Shown here piece after piece: positions 13,201-28,200 of a DNA stretch of 64,000 nt (its first letter is position 1; every line of letters starts with the position of its first letter). The stretch lies in the NCBI GenBank assembly GCA_964017045.1, contig OZ024794.1, positions 33,945,682-34,009,681 of the forward strand, given 5' to 3'. The notes beneath the pieces are model-generated. The model was not told where the DNA came from. It did no database searches and was given only the letters and a program-made list of their open reading frames with translations. The stretch is from Omphiscola glabra (Eukaryota; Mollusca; Gastropoda; Lymnaeidae). The position numbers and the translations under genes were made by a program.

Positions 13201-16200
13201 TCTGTCCGATCCCGATACCAGTGAAGTACCGGTCTAAGCCTATTGATATTTATATAAAGCTTATATCAAGGAAAATGAAATGGGGCCCCCAGGCCCCAGA
13301 GGGATGGATATTATGAGTTCAGTTCCATTCGGTGTTTGAATATGGATAATAAAGTGTATGTGTTCTAAGTTTGGTCAAGATCAATCTATTCATGCATGAG
13401 CATTTGTCGGTCATTTTATTGATATAGCTCATATAAGAAAAAAAAAATGAATTCGGGGCCCCATGCCCCAAACGGAATGTCATTAAAAGTTCTCAACCCC
13501 TTATGTGTTCCTTCCGGTTAAGGATGGATATATGTGCCAAGTTTGGTCAACATCCATCGATCCATATAGGAGTATTAAACCTATTGACCTATAGAACTTT
13601 CTGGAACATTCTAGATTAAATTTATTATCCTCCTGAAACTGTGTAAAAACTCTCTTTTCTAAGTAATTATTCTTCGAATACGAATAATTATACAACTAAA
13701 TGTATCTCTATAACTGTAGTACATTTATGATAAAATAGAAGCCCCCGGGGCCCATTCCATAATTGTACCGAATTTGTTTTGCCTGAGATGGGGCCCTATT
13801 AAAATCATTCAGGTAAGTTATGTTAAAATTTTAAATTTGTCCCATTAAAATTTATCAAATAATGCCATAGATATAGTATTTTCCGTTATCGAACTTTCTG
13901 GAAAATTCTAGATTTTATATTTAAGTTTTAAATCCACTGATATTTCAGTACGGACATTGAAGTGTATTGCTACCACCCTAGGCCAATATCCATCAATTTA
14001 CTTAGAACCTATGGTGGTGTCTAAGCCTATTGATATTTATATAGCTCATATAAGGAAAAATGAAACGGGGCCCCCGGTCCCAGAGGAATGGATGTTATGA
14101 GTTCGGTACCCTTTAGTATTTGAGTATGGATACTCAAGTGTATGTTTACTAAGTTTGGTTAAGATTCATCAATTAATGTAAGAGTATTAAGCCTATTGAT
14201 ATTTATATAGCTCATAAAAGAAAAAAAACAATTCGAGGCCCCCGGCCCCAAATGGAATGTCATTAAAAGTTCCCTTAAGAGTTCCTTCCGGATAAGGATG
14301 GATATATGTGCCAAGTTTGGTAAAGATCCATTCATCCTTGTAAACGCCTTTGTGGAACAAACCCACAAACCCGCAAATTTGCACTTTTATATATATAGTA
14401 GCGGATATACCCGGTATTTTTCCGGGAAAGCATTCGGAACGAACGAACTTTAACAGTCTACAGTCTTATAATTATTCCGATCCCGTTGGGCTCCCAAACC
14501 CGTCGGTATCCCGCTCCCGTTGATATACCATTTCCCGGTGGGATTCTGATCCCTCTGGATCACAATTCCGGTATGATCCTAATCCCGTTGGTATTCCGAT
14601 CCAGGTGTTATCTCGAAACCATTTGGATAACGATAGCTGTCGGATCCCGATACCGGTGGGGATAGCTTATATAAGGAAACATTAAATTGGGCCAACGGCC
14701 CCAGAGAAAAGGATATTATAAGTTCAGTACCCTTCGGTATTTGAATTTGGATAATCAAGTGTATGTGCACTAAGTTTGGTCAAGATCCTTACATCCATGT
14801 AGGAGTATTAAGCCTATTGACCTATAGAACTTTCTGGAACATTCTAGATTTAATGTAAAATCCTCCTCGAACTTTGTAAAAACTGTCTTTTCTAAGTAAT
14901 TATTCTGCGAATACGAGAAATTATACAACTAAATGTATTTCTATAACTGTAGTAAATTTAAGTTAAAAGAGGAGCCCCGGGGGACCAATTCCAGAATTGT
15001 ACCGAATTAGTTTTGCCTGAGACGGGACCCTATAAAAATCATTCAGGTAAGTTATGAAGTTAACATTTTAAATTTGTCCCATTAAAATCTATTGAATAAT
15101 GCCATAGATGTAGCGTTTTAAAGTTATCGAACTTTCTGGAAAATTCTAGATTGGATATTATTAGTTTTAAATCCACCGATATTTCAGTACGGACAGTGAA
15201 GTGTATTGCTACCACCCTAGGCCTATATCCATCAATTCACATAGAAACTATAGTGTTCTCTAAGCCTATCGATATTTATATAGCTTATATAAGGAAAAAT
15301 GAAATGGGGCCCCCGGCCCCAGAGGGATGGATATTATGAGTTCAGTACTTTTATATATATATATATATGATATGATATGATTATATATAATGGAAATAGT
15401 ACTATTTGTTAGCACTATTTGTTTTATAGTTACAATATATCGTATATACCAGTAAATTTTAAAGTGGTACATTTTTATATCATGGTCATTTTTTTTCTTC
15501 ATTGGTGGCGGACAAAAGAAAATTGGCTTACTCCAAGTGCCACTATCTACTAGAAAGGACATACCAGGTGCCCATTGATGAAGACATCATAAAGAAAAGA
15601 TGGAGGTGGATTGGGCATACTCTCAGAAAACCCCCAGATAGCACCACCAGACAATGTCTAACATGGAATCCACAAGGAAAAAGAAATAGAGGAAGACCTA
15701 AGAATACATGGCGACGCGAGCTAGAGGCAGACACGCAAAATATGGGATACACCTGGAAGCAATTGGAAAGGAAAGCACAGGACCGTGATGAGTGGAAAAT
15801 TCTTGTGGACGGCCTATGCTCCAGACGGGGTAAAAAGGCATAAAAAGAAGAAGAGAAGTGGCACTAACCCTAGCTACGGTTTCTGCATGTGGGATATTTC
15901 CATACTTACTGTCAACTCCTCTATGTTCTTCTGGATTGAGTAATTCGTCAAGTTCCCAAACACGTTGTAATACGTCTTACTATTCTTAATATCACTGAAT
16001 AAACTTAAGTCCTTTTCAAAATAATTATCATTTTAATAACTAATTATAAATACAGCCTGCAACTTCAATAAACACATGCATATAGCTCAGCTCGCTATCA
16101 GACATAAAAGAAATACACCCTACTTCCACAGAGTTCCACTTAAGATTGCGGCACGAATAAAAATTACGTCACAATACAGTCAAGACAATACGTCACAATT

Positions 16201-19200
16201 AGCATAAAAATACGTCACTCAGTCAAGCGCGGGAAGAGCATTCGTTAACTAATTAAAACTCTCTAACACACACACCGCGCGTAATCAACATGGCATTCAA
16301 CTGCATCCATTACTAATGAACTCCCATACTCGACACTTGCCACTTCTTTTTATATATATTATTTCAAGCATAGTTTTCATTGTATTATTTTCTTGAAGTT
16401 AGACTAATGAGAAAATTGCATATGTTTTTAAAAGAGCATAAAATGAATTTACGATTGTACTTTGCGGCATCTTTAAGTAGCGCTGCTGTGATCACCGATT
16501 CATCATATTCCCAGTGGAAATCCACCGGATACGAATGTGGGAACCTTTCTGGCGAAGTAATCACGAAATGGAGGTTAAGGTCCTCTGCAGCGATATTAAA
16601 TTTATATTGGGCAATGGTTGGTATGAAATAGAGAGATTTGAACAATAAAAGAAAAATTTACCCAACGAGTCTTAATTTATAGGAGGTATTTGACACGTAT
16701 CATTTATCATTAAATAATCATATTCTCCAATAATTCAGGCTAAAAATGATGCCCCTTTTCCAAAAGTCTACGAGTTTCACCCAAGTCAACTCATCACCAT
16801 AAAGAGTTTACAGAGCAAACTTGACTCTTGGGTAAGATTTTAAATACAACATAAATAGTGTTGTCTTTGTAGCTACTCTGTCTGGTGTGCTAAGGGCTAC
16901 AGTTACACTATCTTATATTTCCATACAATTGATTAGTTTGAGGCTAACCAAACAATGCATTATTAAAATATAGTTACATCTAAATCCTTTTATACAAAAA
17001 ATATGTTCGTTTAAATATTTTCAGTTGAACCTAAAAGAATACCTTAGCGATATGGTTGAAGGCGCTGTCTTTGCTGATGACATGCTGCTGGTAGTGCAAG
17101 CACTCCAGTATTTTATCGATGTACAGACCATCCTTGAAACACATGATAAGGAGTAAGTTTTGGATTCAGAATACGTAGTGGGTTTGTTGTGAATATGTAT
17201 GTCTGTATATGTATATGTCTACATATTTGTATGTATGTATGTATGTATGTATGTATGTATGTATGTATGTGTGTATGTATGTATGTGTGTATGTATGTAT
17301 GTGTGTATGTATGTATGTATGTATGTATGTATGATGTATGTAAGTATGTATGTATGTATGTGTGTATGTATGTATGTATGTGTGTGTGTATGTGTGTATG
17401 TATCTATGTAATTATGCATGTATGTATGCATGTATGTATGTGCATATGTATGAATCTAATTATGTGAGTATGTGAGTATGTGTGTATGTGTAATTGCGTG
17501 TGTGTGCGTGTGTGTACATGTATGTTTCGGCGTACATGTCCATGCGTGTGCGTGAGTGCGCGTTCGAGCATGTGCGTACAGGTGCGTGTGCGTGCATGTG
17601 CGTGTGAATGTATGCGTGCGTGAGTGAGTGTGTGTTTTTGTTTTTATGTGTTTGTTTATGTTTTTTTATGTGTGTGTGCGTCCGTGCTTGTGCTTGCGTA
17701 CGGGTATGTGCATGCGTGCAGGCGTTCGTGCACGTGCATGCGTATGCGTGTGTGTGAGTGTACTTGAGCGTGCATGCTTGTGCATGTTGGTGCATGTGGA
17801 TGCGCGTGTGTGTCTGTGAATTTCTGCGCTTGCGTGTGCGTTCTTGTGCAAGCAGACATGTGTGCGTGTGCATGAGAGATTGTTTGTGTGTGTTAGTGTA
17901 TTTGTGTGTGCGTGCTTGGGCATGCGTGCGCACGCGTGCATGTATGTGTGTTTTTGCGTTAGCGTGTGCTTGTGTTTGTGTATGTATGTGTGTGTTTATG
18001 TGATGATGGATGGATAGATGTATGGTATGATGTATTTATTTATGAATGTATGCATATATGTTATTAACTATGTAGGTATATATGTATGTATTGATTTATG
18101 TATGTATGTGTGTATGTATGTGCATGTGTGTGTTCGTGTGCGTGTGTTTGTTGGTCGATGGGGAGATGGATGGATGTATTGTATTATATATATATGTATG
18201 TATGTATTGCTATATGTGTGTATGTGTGTTTTTATGTATGTGTTTGTATGTGATTGTGTGTGTGCGTGTGTGCAAACGTTTGCGCGTGCGATGTATATGT
18301 GTGTTTGTATGTTTGTTCACACTTCATTTGTTGCCCTCTTGGATACTAATTCACATCTAAGTTCTTTTTTTTTATTTTTTAGTTTTATTATGTTTTATCC
18401 GTTTTTTTCTTTGACGAAGGCTTCCTGCCGACACGTTCGTTGTTTTGTTGCGTACCATTTTAAAGCTTTAACCTTAATTTGTTTTACTTATTTCCTATTG
18501 TACTAAAATGATTACTGTCTCTCCCATTATACCCCTTTGTGTGTTTGTATGTGTGATTTTATGTGTGTGTGTGTTTGAGTGTGTTTATGTTTGTAAGTGT
18601 GTGTATGCGCGCGCGCTACTGTGTTTGTGTGTGCACGTGCGTTCTTTTTTGTATGCTTACATGTGCGTTTGTATGTTTGTTTGAATTTTTGTTTTTTTTT
18701 AATATGATTGATGATGTTTGTTTTTATTATTTGCGTGTGTGTATGTGAGCATTTGAGTAATTGCGTTTGTGAATATTTATGTTAATATCTATGTATCATT
18801 AAATTTCAGAATACAAGCAAACTACCTTATGTTATGGTTGATACATTCCTTCCAAGATATTCTGCCGACCACGTGGCAAAAACGGACGTTTGATTCCCGG
18901 GAGAGACGGTGCACAGAAAATACGCTGAACTTGTTTGGCGTTGCCGCTGTAGCCACGTATGTGGAGCACAGCTTCAAACATGAAAACAAAGCAACGGTAT
19001 GCTAGACTAAAGATATTTTAAATAGTTTGAACTTAGTTTTCAAACATTCAATCCAAGCGAACTCTTAAGAGCTTGCTTGTGAAGACATCTAATACTATCA
19101 TTATGTTTTTATATCTCATCTTGTCCCCGACAGTCACATAAAGAATGTAGAAATATAAACAATTAAATTGTTTTTACGCATTCAGTGGTTTCAGTGTGAT

Positions 19201-22200
19201 ATAGAGAATGTGTATCAAGTGCAAATTTGAGATTGAAAGACAGAATGAGACACTGCAAGACTAATGTATTGACTGGCGGATTGCTACCCGGATAGATGAA
19301 TAATATTTTGGAGGAGCAGATGTTTATTGGATTTATTAATAATTATGGATATTCGAATGGATACATGGATGATATTTGCATTTAAAGTTAAAGATAGAAG
19401 GAGAATTTATTTTTCGATTGATTAAATCTTTCTTCATAGTCTAATGTATCGATCAGAAACATGATTGATTCTGACCGTGGATTGATTAATTAGACTTTTG
19501 GATTGATATGAGGTTGTGCTCATTGATTCATAGACGAATACAATAAGTAATCTTTTACCCATATTAAATGACATGTATATTGAAAGATATGTTATTTTGA
19601 AAGACATAGACTACAGGATGTACAGATTGAAGAACATATATATATATATATATCAAATACATTTAGAATAAAGTATGAATATAAGAACATTTCGAGGGAT
19701 GTTTTGAGGAATGAATGGATGGACATTTCGGTGTACGAATTGTTAAATGGATAAATCTGGTGGAAGGATAGATTCAAATGTTTTCTTCAATAAAACTGTC
19801 ATCAACTGATCCTTCCATGCAATTTATTTATGTACGTCCAAAAAAATACATAAAAAGTAAACCCCCCCCCCCCCCCAAATTTTATTTATTATTTTACAAC
19901 GGTTCACGTATTTTCTTAAAATAATAAATGTGATTCTCAATTTTTCTTTTAATCTGACCAACATTTCCTCTTCAAGGTAAATATCGTGGCTACAAATATT
20001 AAACAACAAATGCTAGACACTATTGATAGAACTATTTGGCTGGAGGAACCCCTGAGAAAGAGATTAATGGAAAAGGCCCAAGGAATACAGTTCTTTTACG
20101 GCTACCCGGATTGGATACTCGATGCCACAAGCCTTGATAGTTACTACGCGAATTTTGCAGTCACAGACGATGAGTTTCTGAATGCGACGATTACTGCCAG
20201 GAAGGAATTGGTGAAGAAAATTTACAAGAGAGATCTCCCGGAAACTTTACAGTAATTCTTTTTTCTCTTGTTTCACGAATAGCGAAAGCAAAGATCCGAG
20301 ATCTTTATTGACACTTTATATCATGGCGTGGGGGAGAAAAAGGTGAAGGCTGTACATTGTTCCGGAGTCAATGGAGACAATTAACTTTTTAAAAAATTTT
20401 TAAGAAATAAAAAATAATGTAATGAGTACGAAGCATATGTTTGTGTGAGTAGCAAAATCGATATGCAACCTTGTTTGACATTAAAGGCTTTGCTATTAAA
20501 GGTCATACATTTTTCCTAATACATTTCAAAGATATAGATAACCCGGTTTCGAAGTTTTCATTGTGAAAAACACAAAAAAACGAGATTGGCATTGTTCTTG
20601 TTCTTGTTCTGGTAGGGTATATTGCTGCATCCATATATTGGCATATGTGCACCGGTTGGGGAAGCGATGCTGCCATCCTAACGGCTCCTAGCAGATGCCA
20701 GGGCAGCCTTGAAGCTTTCGATAGATGTCGAGTTCACGGCAGTATTGTCCAGGTGCTTCCAAGTGATTATGGTGCGTGGAAAGAATGATTGTTTATGTTG
20801 CACTGTGTTACTCCGAGGCACAGTGAAGCATTTGCTATTGTTCAGGGTGTAATTGCTGATGGGGTTGTTAGAGGTTAAGTCAGAGTTTAGTGAGTGTTTA
20901 GCTCTGATTAATCGACCTGGCTTCTGTGGGGGAGGGGATAATTGTTTGCTGGGATTGCCGACATTAGCCCCATGGCCACTTTATTTAAAAATATTAGAAG
21001 GAGATTTTCTCGTCTGTCCTTGAGGTAGAGGATGTCAAATCTGAGGCCAGTGACGTAGCCAGGAGTGGTGGTTTTGTAGTCACGTGCTATGAAGCGCAAT
21101 ACGTTACGCTGGATTCGGCCCATCTTGTCCATGTCTAGCTTTAGGTATGGGTCCCAGATGATTGAACCATATTCTAGTCGTGGACTGACGAGTGCAAGAT
21201 AGGCATTTCATTTGCAAGATTTTGGGCAGTGGCGCAGATTTCTTCGAATGAAACCTAGTGTGGAGTTTGCATTTTTGAAATTTTGTTTATATGGGGTGAT
21301 CATTTTAGATTATTTGAGAAGAGAATTCCAAGGTATGGATTATGTGTTACTTATTGGAGGAATGTCCTATTTAAGGAGTACATATAGCTTGTTGTTTTAT
21401 TTTCTTTAGATGCGCATAGTGTAGCATTTGTTTACATTACATTTCATGCCCCATTTGTCCGCCCAATTCACAAGGCACTTCAAATCTGTTTGGAGGTGGT
21501 TGTAGTCATCGAAGTTGATTATCTCTCTGTAGACAAAACAATCATCTGCAAACATCCTCACTTGAGATTTTACAGTATCTGGGAGGTCGTTTATGTGAAA
21601 GAGAAGGGGGCCCAGTACTGTGCCTTGAGGAACTCCTGATTCTATTGTGGCTTTGCCTGATCGGACGCCATCTACCACTACTTGCATGGTCCGTTCTGTT
21701 AGGAATGTTGAGAGCCAGGAGAGAAGGTTGCCGTAGTGGTAGAGTTTGTGTAGAAGAAGGCTGTGTGGAACAGTGTCGAAGGCCTTGGAGAAGTCGAACA
21801 TTGCCATGTCGACCTGGTTACCTTTGTCATAAGAGGCAAGGAGGTCATTGGTGGTGATAATTGATTGCGTTTCTGTGGAGTATCCAGAGCGGAAACTGTG
21901 GTTTAGGTTGGTCAAAATGTTGTAGTGTTCAAGGTGGTTCATGATGTGACGACAGATGATGTGTTCTAGAATTTTGCATGGGACGGAGGTCAGGGATATT
22001 GGGCGGTAGTTTGCTGGGTTATGACGGTCACCTTTCTTGTAGGCACTAGTGATATTTGCATCAAACCAGTCTAGTGAGAGTTTGCCGGAGTCAAGCGACT
22101 TTTGGAAAATTCGGGTGATGGTTGGGGCAATGTTGTCAGCCAGGTTCTTCGGGACTATGTTTTGGATACAGTCAGGCCCGGGTGCTTAATTGGGCTTAAG

Positions 22201-25200
22201 GTTTTTGAGAAGTTTGGCTACTCCTTGTTCAGTTATGTTGAGGGGGCCAATTGTACCAGGTGAAGGTTTTAGGGATGGTAGTACTGTTGTGGTAATTTTG
22301 GTGAAGACAGATTGAAACTGCCATAGGAGAATTTCCGCTTTTCACTTGCTATCGCTTACAAGTTGCCCGTATTCTAGTAGGGGGGCTACGCCAATGTTGT
22401 CTTGCTTCTTTGATTTTATGTAACATCAGAATAGTTTGGTGATGTTGTTTTCGAGGCCTACTTGAATGATGCCATTTATATGCTGTCACTCTCCTCTTCT
22501 TAGTTCCCTACGACAGTGTTTCTGGTAATTTGGGCTTTCTTCAATAGTCTTTTCTTTCTCTTCAGCAGCTTCTTGGGCCGTGTGTTCAGCCATGGTAGAT
22601 TACATGGATTTTTTAGTGTGGCTGATGGGACATTTTGATCTAAAATGTTGAATAAGGCATATTTGAAGGTCGAGCATAGTGTTTCTACATCCTCTCCCTC
22701 GTTGTTCAGGGGCGGCGAGATCTAGCTTGATCTTGTCCCAGTTTGCCTTACCGAACTTGCAAGATTTCCTGGGTTTCTGGCGCGTTATTTGAGCTTTGGA
22801 GTAGAAGTCAACCACCACTGCGTCATGGTCAGATATGCCTGGGACACACTTGAATTGTTTTTTAACAGGGGTGAGGTTGGACATGAACATTTGATCTATG
22901 ATGCTGTTTTGACGTGTCAAGTCGATCAGTGATTGTTGAATTGCATTGTCTTTGCCGGTGGAGTGGGCAGTATGCGTGGTCTAGTCTATATCGGGACAGT
23001 TGATGTCAATGGTGATGATGATGTTGCGTTCGTGCTTGCCGTTGGCTGTAAGAAGGTTGATGGATTTGTTGGAGTTCGTCAAGGGCGCTTTGGGTTCTTT
23101 TGGGTATATAGAAGGCACTAATGGAACGGTCTTTCTTATTTATTTTACTTTAACCTTAGCCCATACTATTTCGCAGGCTGTGACCAGGTGCGGTTGTTCC
23201 ACTGATGTGAGGGATCTGTGAGTCATGATGATGACGCCGCCGACTTTTGTTGCGCGGTCATTAAGATAAACATTGTAATCCATCGGGAAGACTTCTGAGG
23301 ATTTTATATGGACCAGGGTTGGTTCTTTCCCAAGTTTTATGCCTCTGAGCCATGACTCTGTTCCACATATTATGTCTTGGTGAATTTGATGATGGCTGCG
23401 AGCTCTTGTCTCTTTGATTCTATGCTTTGGAAGTTGATATTTAGTAAGTGGAGGTTTGCATTTTGGGGGTGGTCATTGATAGAATGGGAGGTTGTAGGAT
23501 GTCATTTATGTTCTTGGGGGCTTGTGGGTGGAGTAGGGAGATTGAGTGGGATGGTGGCATTTTGGGGCACTAGTTCTATGCGGTGAAAAATGGGTAATGT
23601 GTTACTATAGATTCAGAGTTGAGATTGAGTGATGAGAGAGGGGAGAAGGAGTTTGAGAAGTTAAGTTGATAGCTGTGGAATGTGCAGCTGTCGCTGTTGA
23701 CGCTGTTGCAGCGTGTACAAGACCATGCAGAAGAGGGTTAGCTCGTTTCGCCGTAGTCCATGGGTCGTTCGTCGGCAGATAGCAGGTGGAACCAGATTCC
23801 ACATGTGTCGCACGCTACGCCTTTGCTGTTCCAATTTACTGGCTCTTGGCACAGTCCACAGGGGTGTGTGGATGCTGTTTGTCTGGGACTGGGGTTCATG
23901 TGCACATCCCCACACAAGATGATGATTAGGAAGGTGATAGAAGGGTTGTGTGTTGGTCTTTCTAATACTATATAAAGCTGGCGTTTGTAAAGTTTCATCC
24001 ATACCTCAATGGAATAGGGGTTTAGTAACCATTGCTTGGGAAGGGTGGTTTTGTCGTTTACTGGTGCAGTTGGTGACCGGGTTTGCGTTGGTGGATGTAG
24101 GAGCCTATTTATTACCAGGTAGATCATGGGTAGGAGTAATAGGCCTCCAGGTACTCCATGAATAGAACGTGGGGGAGGCATGATAGGGTGTATAGGTCAG
24201 GTGGTATATTGAGGACATCAATATTTTATATTGGTTGTATAAATACTAAATAGTAAATCTCGGCTGCATGCCCAACACATTACAGCTTTGTGCTCATGTT
24301 GTCATCTACCGCTATCTTTTCGTAGCCGGAAGTTTCCTTTTACAGTCTTATAAAATGAAAATAATTATACGATAATATACATTTTGATTTAGGCTTCAGT
24401 TTAAGTTCAATTTCCACAAATTTGACGATTTCTTCAAATTAATTTTGTGTCTAAATTTCAGATTCCCTCGCTTTTAGTGCTATTGTTATTTTTTATTCGG
24501 CCATCTGGTTGCTAGCCGGAATATGGCGTGTGTGTTACACAGAGCATTAGTTTACTTACATTGTCGATTATGTTGAAACAATATCTCTTTTAGCATTAGC
24601 TCGGCATCTATATATGCTTGCAGTAACAGAAGTATGGTCAGCAGTTAAAAGCTGAAAAAAATTATGTACGCGCATACCAAAACACGTGAGAAGCGTTAGT
24701 GATAGAAATAACTATCTGGCTTGGTGAAAACAAGGAAGAAGCCTGTCACCTGGAAAAGGCATACACGATCTACTGGAGGTATCATTTGAAGCAGTTTTAT
24801 TGCAAAATTATGAAATATATAGTTGATGTTTTACTGGTAGTTAATGAATGGTGACTACTTTTAAGAGGTAGTTCCCAGCACAATAGGGAAATGAGGGCTT
24901 CCTTTGCGAGTAAGTTACCAGCGCATTAAACGAGTCTTGCTTTGTGAGGTAGTTCCCAGCTCTTTGATGAATCTATGCCTTCATTGCCAGGTACTTCCAT
25001 GCGGCTATGGGGAAAACACAATCGAGATTTTCTGGATTCATATAATTTTTGTTGTCTCATTGGGATCAAATTCTAAAAAAAATATATGTTAAATGTTAGA
25101 GAATCAATAATATAAAAAAGAAAGAATGACTTCAAGTACATCAGTTAATTGCTGAATGTTCACATTTTCGAGGACTGTGAATTTGCAAACTATTCTCTTG

Positions 25201-28200
25201 TCAATGTTGATTGCACGCTAGATTGATCCTATGTTTAATAAACAACATTTCTTTTGAGTTATTTTATACCATATGAAAACCAATATAAAATTGTATAAAG
25301 ATTTTTACAGCTTGTTGACTCGCGTCATAAAACAGAATATGACATAGCACAGACGACGGTAGAAATATTGAAAGTGCCCAACATTCCTCTGTCAAGTGTA
25401 CTTTCACATGGATATGAAAATGCAGCCAACATGGCAGGAAAATATAAAAGTGCACAAAAATGAATCCCTTTTCACAACCATTTCGGAACTGACACATTTT
25501 CGGAACAGCGCAAAGAATGTGGAGCAAAGCTAAGCATGTTGCTTTTAATGTGTACACATAGTGGAAGTCGTCTGGAACTCCGAGTTTAGCAAACTCTAAA
25601 GAAAGAGTTCACATGATAAAGGTGCAACAGATAAAGCGGATTAGTTTAAACAAGATGATAGGATCGAATCTCTCGAGGTAGCATAATTCAAAAAATTCTT
25701 TTATGTAGCTGGATAATGTTATTGTGGACTCACCATTCACAACAATGGTGCAGTGAACGTCTATGAAAAGTTAAGCTTCCTTTTGGAGGTACCTATCAAT
25801 TGCTCAAGGTGAACTATAAGAAAAATCAAACTTTCGAGCAGATCAATGTCCCGTTGATATCAGTGAAGATCAAATAGGTTATTTGTGATCTGGTTCATTA
25901 AGCGGATTTTTTGATCAACTGAGTCCATTCGAGCTACTGAATAGCTTGAAAAGATACAAACTGTAAGGACTCTTACTAAATATATGTCTAAATCCGTTTC
26001 CTCTAATTCCTCTCACTGTCGCTCTGCTGTAAACTAATGCTTATAAAACAATATCTGAAATATTCTATTTCATGCAGGCGACATGTAGACTTGGCACGAC
26101 TAGGTCGACTTGCATATGGGGGGGTCACCAAGAAATATTTTTCTTCGTCCCATTTAATAGTAGCTCCTTGTTCTGTAGGAGCAGTGAAGAATTGAATAAT
26201 TGCACAATCATACGCCTTGAAAACGCATAAATCGTTACTCGGGAATCCTTATTGTATTAAATAGATTTTGTAAAATAAATTGTGATTGTATAGGATGGAA
26301 GAATCGCATTTAGGGCCTTGTGAGAAGCTTGGATCTTTTATAATATGGCTTAAGCAAAAGCATGATTAAGTGATTATGTATTTTGATATGTTATAACTAT
26401 AACATATTATGGTACGACATATTAGTAAGTTTATTAGTAAATTTTGAAGTTTTAAAACCATACCAAGAGTCCATGTTTTATACCAAAATTATCTTTTTAA
26501 ATGTATTTGTAAATAACAGGTAATAACATCTATGGGTTTTTTTTTTTAATTTAATTTAGTTTTTAGTTGGTGTTAATCATAGTTTCATTAGTAACATTTT
26601 TTTGATGCAACACCGAATTTATAAATCACCATGCTGTCACCCATTTTCATTCATCAATTGACAGACCAATCATTGGAGTACAACTCAGTTTGATCGTGTA
26701 TTTTGCTCTCAATAATACCGTGATCGTAAATGTTAACCAACTACAGCAACCTCTGTTTGAACCAAGTTTCTCCAAGTGAGTCATAAGCTTGTGTATAAAG
26801 ACTTCTAATGCCAGGCTAAAATTTAAATGTATTTTTTTTGAATGTGAGTTTGTTATACAATTTATGTGAGTTTTGTGTGCGAAGGAGTAGAAAGGGGCAT
26901 TGTCCCGGCGGCAACATCACACGAGACGCAAAATCATCTTTAGATAGGATGTTTTACAAAAACCACAAGGTACGCCTAAATCGTCATTATACTGTCCCGT
27001 CCGTGCATCATTTTTTCTATAAAATTGTTTGTGGGGCGCACTTTTCAGGCTTACCCCCCCCCCCCCCCACAGCTTTGCTTCTGCATGATTCTTAAAAATA
27101 CTTCACAAAACTTAAAAATGATAGAAACGCTAACATCATAACATACATACTTCTTTTTAAACTAAGGATTTTTGATGAGGTTTTGCAATAGCAGGTAGAA
27201 ATTACTGCTAAGTATTTATCATTTTTATCCACTTAACATCATGTCATATAAACTAGTATATAAGAATGAGCTAGGGTATTCATATAACGCTAAAAAAACG
27301 AAGCGATTTAAATACAATCGTCATCGTCATCAGTATCATCAACATCATCATGTCCCTTATTTCTTGGACCGTCGGGCGCCACAGATGACAAGAAAACTAT
27401 CCTTTTTCACTCCTCTTGGTCTTTTACACTACGCATAGCGCCGCCTAGTTTTAATCCCGTTTACTCTTTGATGTTATCTTCTCATCTTTTTCTCTGTCTT
27501 CCTATCCTTCTCCCTCCTCTAGTTGTGCCCTGCATGATTTCTTTGGCGAGCCCTTGTTTTCTTGTCACGTCGAAATACCACTCAAGTTTGCGCTTTTTTA
27601 CAGACACCAGGAGGTCTTCGTACTGCCCTATCACTTGTTCATTAGTGATAAAGTCTCTATAGCAGATGCCAAGAATGCTATAGCCCCCGCCACCAGCATT
27701 CTTGGCATCTGCTATAGAGACTTTATATGGTCGTTCCATATTTTCTTGCGCATCTTTAGTGCTGTCGTGGTCTGGGCAATTCTGGTCATCAATTCGGTCT
27801 AAGAGCCTTCTTCCGAGACTATTGCTCCGAGGTACTTCAAGCTGCCAACTGTCTATAATGTTTCCTTCAAGACCTTAATTTCAGTGGCGATGCCAGTGAT
27901 GCTATTCGTCATCATTTTTCGCTTTTCTGCACTGATTTGCATGCCAAGGGACGATGAATTCTAGTCGAGACGCTTGGTTGGCTAGCGCTTCTTCGCTCCC
28001 AGCCAGTCCGTCTATGAGATTCGCAACACGTAGGTTGGTGATTGTTCTGCCACCAATGCTGACTTTCCCTACATACGTTTCCAGTGCATCTGACATAATT
28101 TTCTCTAAGAAGATGTTGCACAGGGTGGGGGAGAGCAAGCAGCCTTGTCGTACACCCACCGTGGTCTTGAACACTTCTCCGATGCTATTGTTGAAGTATA

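Noticed and set aside
17189..18506. Several long Cys/Val/Met/Tyr-rich or His/Thr-rich open frames
   Set aside because: They are translations of (TATG)n and (TG)n microsatellites in all frames; no gene.
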